Shown here: in pieces, positions 11,801 through 23,800 of the stretch
Numbering within the stretch: position 1 is the first letter of the stretch
How the letters are laid out: each line of letters begins with the position of its first letter
Origin: Promerops cafer
Taxonomy: Eukaryota > Chordata > Aves > Passeriformes > Nectariniidae
Direction: 5' to 3'
NCBI GenBank assembly: GCA_013398275.1
Contig: VZSE01014410.1
Coordinates: 124,001 to 188,000, forward strand
Length of the DNA: 64,000 nucleotides
Notes under the pieces: model-generated
Told to the model about the DNA's origin: nothing
Seen by the model: the letters and a program-made list of their open reading frames with translations, nothing else
The model's database searches: none
Program-made: the position numbers and the translations under genes

Positions 11801-14800
11801 GAGTTGGAGCCTCAGGAATCACCTGTTCCAAAGCTGCATGTAGGCTGGTCCTCAAGGCCCTGACATCAGCCCCCCCCAGGGCCACTGTTCCAAAAACAGC
11901 TTACCATGAGAGCCCAGAAATCCCCTCCTTGTGCCAAATCAGTCCCTTAGATCACTGCAAGTTTTTATTTGCCTGAATATCAGACATTCTAAATCCCTCT
12001 TCTCCCTCCCGTCCCCCAGTGCTGTAGCTCACAGGAGCTTCTCCCCACTCACTGAATTGCAGGCATTGGCTCTCTCCACCTTGGAGAGTTTGCTGAGGTC
12101 CGTGTTGAAGACATTCATCTTCTCCACCAGGCACGTCAGGGCTGTTTCAGTGGCTTCCCCCACCTTCTCATAGACTTTTTTGGACTAGAGGGCAGAAAAA
12201 ATGAGCTTAAGCTTTAGAGCACATCCTCTGCGTGCTGCTGCTGTCCCCAAGGATGTTGCCACCCACCACACCAGAGCATCCCCTTGGGATGAGCTGAAGC
12301 CAGGGAAGGGGATCCCAAGGGACAAACTCTACTGGCTTTGCCCTGAAGCACAGCAAGAGCATCCCCCCACCCCTCCCTGGTCCTGGTGCCCCCACACCTC
12401 ATTGTAGTCCAGCGAGGAGTCATTGCAGAGGGCACAGATGGTGGCCAGCTCCACCAGCCCGTCGTACTGCCCGCACTGCACCGGCTGCTCGTCCTTCAGG
12501 CTGTGGGCAAAAAGCAACCCCAACAGCCTTACACCAGCTCACACCTTCAAATACACTTAGCTCACCCTAAAGACCCCTTCTAGGGGGATATATAGCCTAT
12601 ATGTCACTCTAGTAAAAGTGGAAGCAAAAGCACCAGTGCTGTCAATAAATCTTTGGGTTCGCATTTTGTACTTCATTAAATGGGGCAGGACTAAATTGCA
12701 AATAAAATATCACAGGAGGCAAATAAATTCTGGAAGTGGCCCAGAATAAGGGGGTCTGCAGAGGAGTTCAAAGGAGCAAGCAGGGAAGGCTGATGATGAA
12801 GGTGATGGACCAGAAAAGGGGCAAAGAAATTTGTGTTAACATCCACCCCCCTTGGGGGTTTCCATTTGCCTTGAATCCAGAGGAGCTGTGGAACCAACAG
12901 CAAGCCCCTTCTCCTCCCTGTGATGCTGCTTCACACTCCTTAGGGAACCCAAGGGAGCATTTAGGAGCAGCAGAGAGCTTTAACAGCTGCACTGCTGTGA
13001 CTGCTTCCAAGCAAGTGGTGAACTGTGATCTTTGCTTCCTAAATAGCAGCTCTTTGCTACGGAAAGGAGCAGCCCTGAACACTCCAGGCAAGCCAGATGC
13101 TTCTCCTCTCCTGGTGGTAGGAATGGTAGCAGTAGTTTTGAAGGAAATAAAAAATTATCCTGCTTCCAGCAGAGGTAACTGCAGGTTAGAGCTGTATAAA
13201 CCCAGCCGGTCATCTGCTGGCTGGAAAAATAATTTGTCAGGCATTTACTAGGATCAGCTTATTCCACTGTTGGTTCCCAATGGAAAGAACATTTTGGAGC
13301 CCTTGTTACAGCTTGGGAGCGGAAAACACAGAGCAGCCAAGAAAATCTGAAAAATCTGTTTGCTGAGGGAGACGAAGCCACACTGGGCTGTGAGTGGGAA
13401 GGGAGATCCACTGCTCCTGCTCCTGCCCAGAGATGCTGCCTGGCCCTGGGCTCACAGGAAGGGACAGTGGGTGGAGGAGGGAGCTTGGCTTTTGCAGCTT
13501 GTGATCCCCTGGATATTGCTGGGAAGGGATGGGAGGTGCCCCATGGCCAGCAGTCCCTGCACAGAGCCAGGTGAGACCCATGTGCTGGGAAAAACATCAG
13601 CAAAGGTGCTGCTGGCTGGGTGCTGTGTGAGCAAACCCGAGGTCCAGCATGAAATATCCCCCTGCCAAGGCCAGGCTAAAGCAAACAAGCCTTTCAGTCC
13701 CACCAGCCCTGGGGGAAGGGGGGCTCTCTCCGTGGCACCTCAGCAAGCCCACACATCCCTCTCAGTACACAATGCAGGCACAGGGCTAAAGCAAAACTCA
13801 AGAGCAACAAAAATTGTTGCAGACTGACAGAGTGGCCCTGAATGCAGTCCCCAGGGGACAGGGGACACTGAGCTTCAGAGGTTGGCAGGCACAAGTTCAG
13901 CCCCCCGGTTCTCCTCAGTTTTAATGAAATGCACTGATTGACACCAGCTTATGACTTGGCTCAGTTTTTAATGGAGATTCCTAGCCAAGGATCAAATTGG
14001 CTCTATAAATATTCATGAAATTAAGTCTGTGGCTGAGATGAATTACAGCTGCTCCACGGATGAGCAGAAGGGACCATGGTGACAAATGTGTCTGGGATCA
14101 CTGAGCAAAGCAAAGAGGAGCAGAGAGTGCTCCCACCACCAGCTGAGCTTCTCATCTGCCTTCTTCCCAGGCTTTGCCACACTGGGGCCACCACCTCCTT
14201 CCAAAGGAACGGGAATAAACAAATACAACAGCAGAAAACCCCATGTGTGTGATAACACTTCAGAGGAAAAGCCCCCAGCTTCCACTCCCTGCCCTTGGCT
14301 GCAGCTCTGCAAAGCCCATGGGACATGCCCTGCCACCAGCAGGATCGTGCCCTGGGCACCCCAGCCATGGGAGCCATCCCTGCTGTGGACACAGGCTCAG
14401 GGAGCACTTCCCTTGTGGGGTTTCAGCCTTTTGCAAGCCCCCTTGACCATTGCTGGGGGCTTCTGGACAAGCTGCCCACCCTGCATTCTGCTCGGGGCAG
14501 GGGCAACAGTCACCAGTCAATTCCCAAACTGTGCAGGCTCCAGAAATATGGAGAGTTATCATCTGCTGCAAAAAGCCTCGCTCATCACCATTCCTACATT
14601 TGTCAGATTCTCTGGTTCACAGGTGGGCTTGTTTGACTGGGATTGCTAACAAAGGGAGAGCCAAGTGTGGAAGCCCCTTTGCTGAGCAGCGGGGAGGCAG
14701 AGCCAGGGTGAGCAGCACCCAAATCCAGTGGGGCAGGAGCTGGATGTGAGGGACAGTGAAACAACTGCCCTGGTCCCCATGAACAGCAGAGTACAATCAC

Positions 14801-17800
14801 CCAACACCTGCAAGCCCAGCGTGGCCAAAAGACAGTGCCCCACGGGCATCCCACAGACAGGACTGCAAACCACCATGGAAAACCCTCCTTTCTCCCCAGC
14901 TAATGGGGCCCTCCAGCCGTGGCCATGAACCTGACCCTCCCATCTTCCCCAGCTCTGCTGCCAGCCCAGGGCCACCCTGTGTCCCTGTGGAGGGGACCCT
15001 CACTCACATCTGTCCCTCGGGGGCGTAGGTGGAGCCGGTGATGTTGAACTCGTGCAGGCTGCACTGGGTGCCCTCCACCTTCTCCATGATGAACATCTGC
15101 CAGGAGGAGAGGTGCAAACAGAGCATTAGGCAGCAAATTTTTGGAACAACCCTCGTGCCCAGCCTGGAAAGCCACCAGCTGGTACCAGCCCAGTTATAGC
15201 CCTGCTGGCATCAGGCTCAGGCCCATCCCTGGTCAGCCACTACTGCTGGCTGTCCCCAGATCCTTCCAGCTCTCCTCTGCCTTTCTCATGTTCGCCTCCT
15301 CCAGCTCTTTCTTTCCCTAGGAGAGGAGAGACGCCGAGCCTGCTCCTAAGAAGGTGCCTGTGTTTTTCTTGGAGCAGAGGAGGAGCAGGGTCAAGGTTTC
15401 CACTCCTGCCCTGGAAAGCCTCTGCAGGGCAGGATCCGAGCAGCTGCCCCTGCCCCCCCCTTCCCAGCCAGATCTCAGCCACCAGCCTTGTGCCTTACTG
15501 GGATCACAGCTCAGCTCAGTAATAAAACCCCAGTGAGCCATAAAAGTCCCCCACACTCTATTTTTAGTGATTTTTGCCTTTCAAAATCCTTCCGGTTTCT
15601 CTTTTGCTGCTATAATGAGACAAATCCCTCAAACTCTAAAATAAAATTAAAACTCCCCTCTCCCCAAGCTCTCCCGGTCCCCCCTTGTCCCTGCCCAGCA
15701 CAGCCCACCTTTGAGGGCAGCATCCCTGGGAACAACAGCAGGGCCTGACCCCAGCCAAGGAGACAGTTCAGAGATGCTCATTTCTGCTTCTCATCATTTA
15801 TGACTCACACTGAAGCCAAAAAGCAACATAATAAATAAGTAAATAAATAAATAAATAAATAAATACTGGTTTGGCAAATGCATTTCCCTGGCTGCAGGGA
15901 GAAGCCAGGATTCAATTTGGCTGCAGAGAAGTGCTGCTCTCCTCAGCTCCAAGAACTTGCTGAATGCCTCCAGAAAGCAGGCACAGGGAAAACTGTCCCA
16001 CTCCAACCTGTCGCAAAATAATTGGTTTTTTCTCTATTTATTTTCCTCTGGTTATTTGAGTTGTTCCCCAGGAGAGGGAAGCAACAACTGCTGGAGAAAT
16101 CAGCAGGCATCACTCAGCACAGAGATGCAACAGCTCCAGTTACCACCCACTTCTCTGCCTTCCACACTTCCTCTGGCAACAAACTGAGGTTAATTTGCTA
16201 TTATTATTAATTACTGTTAATAATACAAGGACACCTCGTCAGTGCAGCCACATTGGCAGGTGTGAGCCTCCCCCACACAGGAGGTGTCCCCAGGTATGAG
16301 CTTAGGGCCAAGCCAAGCCATAAAGGGCAGGTTCAGGGGAGCACACTCCCAGCAGGTTTAGCACCAGGACACCCCAGTGGGTTTTCTCACCTCCCTACTT
16401 TACGGGTTTAGGCAAATCAAAGGAGCAGGTTCAAAGCATACATCTCCTGTGTGAGCAATTCTGAGCCCAAAACAACCTTGCTGTGGCTTCCCAGCTCCCC
16501 AGCTATTTGCAGATATCCTGTTTATTGGGCTAATGCCCTCAGCTCCTTTCCCAGGGCCCATCATGAAGGCCCATCAGCACCCCTGAAAGGTTTTGAAGAA
16601 AATAAAGAGCTGAAGTGCTGCAGAAGAGGTCCCAAGTCCTCTGGAGGCACTGGGCTCCTCTGGCAGTGGGTATAAACTCATTAAAGAAAGCAAATCCTAT
16701 TTCCTTTGGTAACAACCCCCCAGAGATGACTGACCCAGAACCTGCAGTGAGGCACCCAGTCTGAGACAACATCAAAAGGAACCTTCGGAGGCTGAGCACC
16801 CATCATCTTTTTTTGAGACATCCAATGCCATCAGCCTTCCAGAGAGCCAAAATCTCCTGGCCTCTTCAGAAAATGGACTCCTGAAACACCAACCAGACTC
16901 ATTTATTAAAGAAGCTGAAAGCACCCAGCCCAGCCACTGATGGGTTTGCCTGATACGGGCCTGTTTGTGTTCAAATGCTCATGGCTACAAAACAATTATT
17001 ACTTTCACAATAGCGTCTTATTAAAAAAGGGAAAAGGGAAATAAAAAAAACCAACATTCCAAGCCCTTTATTTTTCCATGCCTTTTAAAAAAAAGGTGCT
17101 ACATAACCCACAGCAACCAGAGGTTATATCAAATTTCCTGCTGCTCCCAGCTTGCGTGACTGGCCAAGCCTGGGGGCAGCCAGGGCACTGCAGAGGTGTT
17201 TGCAGGGTTTCAGAGTGACCAGAGGATCACAGAATGATATGGGTTGGAAAGGACATTAAAGCTCATCTCATCCCACATCCCTGCCATGGGCAAGGATACC
17301 TTCCACTACCCCAGGTTGTTCCAAGCCCTGTCCAGCCTGGCCTTGGACACTTCCAGGGATCCAGGGGCAGACACAGCCTCCCTGGGCACCCTGTGCCAGG
17401 GCCTGCCCAGCCTCACAGGGAACAATTCTACATCTCCCCTCCTTCAGCTTAAAGCCATTGGCCCTTGTCCTGTTGCTCCAGGCCCTTGTCCCAAGTCCCT
17501 CTCCAGCTCTCTTGGAGCCCCTTTAGACACTGGACAGAGCTCTGGAGTCTTCCTGGAGCCTTCTCTCTCAGGCTGAGCTGGAGCAGCCCAGCTCTCCCAG
17601 CCTGTCGATGCTTTGGCAGATTTCCAGGCTGAGAAGTGGGCAGGTTTGTGGGCAGTGGAAACAGTCCAGGGGAAATAGCTGTGTCTTAAGAGCAGAACTA
17701 AAGTTTCCATCACAAAAATAATATAACTAATATTAGGAGCAATAGGAGGAGGTGGGAATGCTGCAGCTTAGCTGGGGGCTGCTGACAAGTCAGGCTCACA

Positions 17801-20800
17801 GAGGGGCTGCCCAACCTGTTGCACTGCACAGTGAACAGCAGTTCCAGCATGCAGCCAGGGGAACGCAGCCAGCAGCACCCCAGGGCTTCCCCCTGCCCTG
17901 AACCTTTTAAAGCCATGCCAGTGATTTGGGGTTTTAATGCAACAGAGAGGCTGGAAGGAAAATGTAACTACATGCTCACGACGAGTGCACCCTTCTCCCA
18001 GAGAGTTCCAGCACCACTCTTCCTCTCCTGCCCCGTGGATCCTGCCCAGTGCTGTATCACACAGCTGGATGCTGCTGGTGTGTATTTCTAGGAAGCAAAG
18101 GGCACTTGTGAGTGCACCATCCCTGGAGCAGCACATGGCAGCAGCTGTGGGCTTGTGGTGAAGACAGGTGTGAAGGATTTATCTCCACTACTCTGTATTT
18201 TCTGTAGTGTCTTTAAAAGAACTGCTCACGGAGACGAGGCAGGATTGCTGTCTGAATTGTAAGAGCTGTAACCATCCGGCCCTATTCCATCAAGCAGCCC
18301 CCAGATCAGCATCATTTCTCCTGCACTGGAAGCAGCCCCAGCCAACAGGCACCCCTGGCAACTGGCACAGCCCCTGGGGACCCCCAGCCAGGTCCCCCAG
18401 AACTTAGTGACAGGTTTAGACAGACAGTGCTGGGCCAAGGCACAGTGCCCTGGAGACTGCACAGCCAACAGCACCTGCACAGCTCCTGGGCAGCTGCACC
18501 AGGGATGGGAGTCTGCACGTCCAGGCTCTGCTACAAGCTGTGTGGAAAGTAAACCCCTTTCTGCTCTTGTTCCCCAAAACACCATCTCAGAGACAGCCAA
18601 ATAGCACTGATCACCTCCGCCCAGACATGGGGTGCCAGCATCTTTCCCCCCTCCCCGAGCCCACTTCTCCACTTTGGGTCCTGATTTTCAAATGCTGCCT
18701 TCCTGGAAAATTAAGGTAGGATGCATAAAAGGGTGCTGCAAGTTTTAGGAGAGTGTTTTAAACATGTGAGAGCAGAGAGAGCTGTGATGCTTCCATGTCC
18801 CTTCTCCTCCTGCCAGGCTCCCACTGCTCCCATCTCCATGGTTATTTAATGGCTGGGAGGAGGCTGTTCCTGGCTTCCCCATGCCCTGGGCTGGGGGAGA
18901 TGATCTCAGAGACCCCCAGTTGACCATACAGTGGCACAAACAGGTTTACTCTGATTTACTAAGTGGGTTTGTGGCTTTGTTATTGTAACCTTGGGTGGAC
19001 TTGAGGTCGGAGCAAAAGCACCGAAGTCTTGACTATCCTGGGTGGACAAAGTCCCCAGCACAAAGCACCTCATTTCGGGTGGCTTTGGGGGGCACAGATT
19101 CACCCCTGCTGAGCACTGGGGCCCACGTGTGTCCTGGCTCAGACGAGACCCCAGCATGGGGTGGGACCCAGAGATATGGCACAGCTCTGGAAACCCAGCT
19201 GAGGGTTTGAAACCAGACCTGAAGCCTTCCAAGAGTCACTTCCCAGCTCGACAGACCTGATGCCAGCAGTCAGACAGTGAGCAGGCCCCACTCAGCAGCA
19301 CGCCCTGCAGCTGTGCCCACCCAATTAATGGGCAAGTTAATGAAATCACACTCAATTAATACATTTTCCCGGGTTATTGATAGGGTTTTCTGGCTGTTCA
19401 CCCCCATGGCTGAGCTGGCTGTTTGGCACAGGAGCGTGTCCCGGACACGCCAACGGCTGCCTAGCACAAATATTTACCCACCTGCCACTCACAGGGCCCA
19501 GCAGCCCCGTCCTGCCCACGTCAGCACGGGAATCCCTCTCCATTAAACATTAACAGCCCTGGCTCTGCGTCCTGGGGCCAGCCCTTCTCCCAGGATCGTG
19601 CTCTGGGAGCCAGGATCCAGCCAAGTGAACAAACAGATATTGGAACTGGGTTATGGGGAGCTGGGCTGGAGTATACTTTGACTTTTTAATAGCTTTTTTT
19701 TTTTCCGCAAAGTTGCCGAGTTCATTCTGCAGGCAACAATTGATGCCAAAACCCTTGTATGCCACTGCCCCACTCTGTCCCTCTCCCTGCCTCACTGCCA
19801 CCATCCTGACGTTCCTGGCTGTGCCACACTGCAGGGGATGGTGGCACTTCTTTCCAAGTTCAAAGAGCAGACCCTCTGGTAGGAAGTGGTTTGGGAAGGC
19901 ATGGTCACTCCTCCTCCTGCAGTGGGCAGAGCTCAGGAGACCCTAAGCAGTGGAGCCCCCCTGTCCTTGCATCACTGCAAGGGTGGGGTCACCCTTCCCT
20001 GCATCGCTGGCTCTGAAAATGGGGCTGGTGGGATCCTCCTCCTCATGCAAGACATGGGCAGCTTGGTCCCTACTTTGTTCCAGCCCTGCCTTGTTCTATG
20101 TCATTCACAGGGCAGAAATACCAGACATTTCCATTCATCTGCAGTTTGTCTGAGCTAACCAGTGGCCAAAGCCCATGGCTAGTTTGCAGCACTGTCACAG
20201 CTTCCCACCACGCTATCTGCGTGTCAGAGAGGAGGGATGTTGGCCAGGTCCTTTTTTTCCCACAGCAACACATTTTCCAAGGTTCTCCTATAAAAATGAC
20301 ATGCCAAAGGCATGTAAAAAGCTTTCCTGACACTCATGGATTAATGGGAAAACTGAGAAGTACTCAGATGGTCCAGGCTTTCCTAACAAGTCACCTCTCC
20401 ACATGGCAATCATGTAGGAGCAAAACTCGGGTAGATGAGGAGCATTCAAACTCTTCACCAAACCACCCCAGGGCTCCCTCCATCAGAAATGCTTTTCATG
20501 GGTCCAGGCTTTGTAATTTTGCATGGTCTGGGATTTCTCACTGGTTAGGTTAAAAACAGGGGGAAAAGAGCAAGAGAGTAGAGGAAGCTGATTGCATTGG
20601 CACCTGCAGGAGCTCTGTCTCAGCGTCACATCCCGGCAAAAAGAAACATTCCCTGGGAAGTGACCCCTGGAACGAGACTGCAACACAGCACCTCCACAAC
20701 GGTGTGCTGATGAAAGTGAGTTTTCTAATTACACCCAAGCCAAGAGAAGCCCTGATCCTTACTGACCCTGCCCAGGGGAACCTCGGGGCTTCCTGTAAAC

Positions 20801-23800
20801 CCTCTTCCCTGCTCACCCCCACATTCCTACCACGACACAGCCCTGGTGAGGACACGGAGCCCGTCACCACAGCATGGGGTGCTCTTAAGCATCTCCCCGT
20901 CACCTCCAGACCCCAAGCCCACCCGGCTCTCACCCGGCACACAGACATCTGGTTGGTGGTGAGGGTGCCGGTCTTGTCGGAGCAGATGACGGAGGTGCAG
21001 CCCAGGGTCTCCACGGAGGGCAGGCTCCGGACGATGGCGTTCTTCCTGGCCATGCGGCGCGTGCCCAGCGCCAGGCAGGTGGTGATGACGGCCGGGAGGC
21101 CCTCGGGGATGGCGGCCACCGCCAGCGCCACCGAAATCTTGAAATAGTAAATGGCCCCCCGAAACCAGGAGCCGCCGTGCACAGGGTCGCTGAAGTGGCT
21201 GATGTTGATGACCCAGACGGCGATGCACACCAGGAAGATCACTTTGGAGAGCTGCTGGCTGAACTCATCCAGCTTCTGCTGCAAGGGGGTCTTCTCAGGC
21301 TCGGTCTCCACCATCTGGTTTCGGATCTTCCCGATCTCGGTGTACACCCCTGTTGCAATAACGATCCCTACGGCCTTCCCAGCTGCAATGTTGGTGCCCT
21401 GGGAGGGGAGGAAAGGAGCAGAGTGGGTATGTGGGCATGAAACCTCTTGGTTTGAGCAGGGAAATGGGCTGCTCATTGGGAAAGGAGAACATGAGATCTT
21501 GGTTAAGGGGAAAATGGGACATCTTGGGTTTTTATATAAACCCACCCTAAGGAGCAGGAGAGCTCTTCCTAAGAGCTGTAACCCCTCGAGGACTTGACTT
21601 CTGCCTCAGAAGAACATGAGAAAGGAGGAAACCCAAATTTGCAATAGCTCCAGGCTCAACCACAAACCTCTTCCCCATCCATAATGCATCCTACTTGACA
21701 GAAAAAAGTGCTCTGAGATTGCCCAAGGTATTTAAAGGCCTTATGTGCCACAGCCCAAATGAAATCCAAATGAAGCAGGTCCTTATTTTTATGGATTTGG
21801 GGCTCTTTTTATGGATTCAGGTCTTATGCATGCACTCCCTTTCTCTGCTCAGAGATCTCCCACATCCACCAGCCTCTGCACTTTGGAAAACCACAGGAGA
21901 GGTGGAGACAGGTGTCAGGGACTCACGGAGAAAAGCATGTTCTTCTTGTCCTGGTTGACAGCCCGGGGATCAGGGATGGGGTCAGCATGTTTGATCACCG
22001 ACACAGACTCCCCTGCCAAGACAAGATGGACCACCCATGTTCCCTCTCCAGCCTCAGCTCATCCCTGTTCCAAGCCCGCATCACACACCCTGCAGTGCTC
22101 TAGAGCAGCACTCTGCCACCAAACTATCCAAACATCCACCATGGGGATGTCAAACCCCACATGTCACACAGGAAAGCCCCGGGCTTTGTGTTCTGCAGGA
22201 AGGATACCCAAGCACCAGACACATCTCACCTATGCCATGACTTTGAGGACCTGGGAAGGTCCAAGCATCATCTAAATCTTGCTCTCCCACCCTCTCCCAC
22301 CCCAGCAAAGCCCTTATCTCAGCATCAGTTCCAAAACTGGCCTCCAGGAAGACAGCAGAAGGAACCTGCCTCTGCTCCATGGGGCCCACACGCACCTGTG
22401 AGGATGGACTGGTCGACCCGCAGGGTGGTGGAGCGGATTTCGATGATCCGGATGTCTGCTGGCACCTTGTCACCAACTGCAAGGACAAGAGCAGAGCAGC
22501 TCTGTCAGGTGGCACTGGCAGCGCCCAACACCCCGAGAATGGGGACAGCAAACCCCGAACTGAGACCAGCCACGTGCAGGTGCCCAGCAGCACCCAGCCT
22601 GGGGCAATGAGGGGTCCAGCCCCTGGCAAAGGGTCCTGCACTGGGATGCCTCATTTCTGCATTTAAAGCTTTGTTAAAGCTTAATTTTGTCTGTCTGTAC
22701 AAGTCTGCCCCCAGCCAAACCCTGGTGCTGCCCTGCCTGCTGTGCTGCATTCCCTTCCCCACCGTGTCCCTGTCTCTCCTCTTCCCTGCAAACTCCTCCT
22801 GCACCCCCATCTTGCCTCTTTCCTGCAAAAAACCCAGAACATTCCCACGCTGAAGCTATATGGGCTTCCTAATGCCAGTCTTAACCCTGCTTCAGGTTTC
22901 TCTGGGCCGACTGGAGGCTGTTAACAGTGGAAAATCTTCTGTGTCCGAGACAAGCAACCATCCCTGGCTCTCCTGGCATGGCACAGTGGGCACAGGTGAA
23001 AGCTGCCCCATCCACTGCCACCCAACACCATCCTCCAAGGCACTAGTGCTTCCTTTAAAAAAAAACCCTTTAAAGCTGCTTTTCCCGCTGGGTTTCTTCC
23101 TCCTGCTCCCTTATCGGCTGGACACAACCACGCTTTGGAAATACTGAGGCCGAGGGAGCCCTGGCTCCCAGCCCCCCACATCCCTTACACAACACCGCGG
23201 GCTTGGCTGCTAACGACGCTCTCAAATCCCAGACTTTAACGAGTGCTTCCTCCCGGGGCTCGTAAACCCGCCCAGCGCAGCGGGAGGGGCTGGCAGCGCT
23301 CCACCATCCAGCCAGTTATTCCAGCTGCAGATCCCAGCGCTCCGGGATGCAGCAGCAACCTCTGCCACCCAGCCAGACCTCCCCTGCTCCCTGCCACACC
23401 TGAGCTGGGGGGTGCCAGCACAGACCTCCCCAAAACATCGGACTCAGCCTCTGTATCTGTTCAAGGGGGCTGGAGCATCTTAGAAGGAGCAAAGAGCTCC
23501 TCTTCCCCTGGGAAAGGCAGGAGGACTTGCAAACACGAGCTAAACCTGCAGAGAAGACTTGCAACATCCAGGGACAGAGAGAGCCCTGGTGCCACAGGGG
23601 TGGCACTTGCTCCAGGGTGCACAGTGCCTTATTATCCCAGGGCACAGAACAGACCTGGCTTGGCCATTAGCCAGGTACTGAACATGTGCTGATCCCCCCA
23701 GCACCACAAGTTTCCCAAGAGAAAGAGAGGAAAACAGGAGGACACTGCCTGGCCGTGGCCACTGGCACTGCCCGAGCACCACAGGGCTCACAGCAGCCGG

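Larger units (their letters stand above)
9004..12397 (-). other. ATP2A3: Introns 14 to 10
   Basis: Intron 14 (9004-9091, 88 bases), 13 (9428-9872), 12 (10092-11128), 11 (11255-12052) and 10 (12185-12397). Nothing beyond single-copy sequence was recognised. Confidence 0.8.
15097..20933 (-). other. ATP2A3: Intron 8
   Basis: 5.8 kb. It holds the TAAA microsatellite, the CR1 at 17226 and its flanking repeat. The rest is single-copy by eye. Confidence 0.75.

Noticed and set aside
20827..21228. Minus-strand frame with His/Pro/Arg-rich protein over exon 8
   Set aside because: It is the shifted frame of the M4/P-domain exon, which is intact in its own frame.
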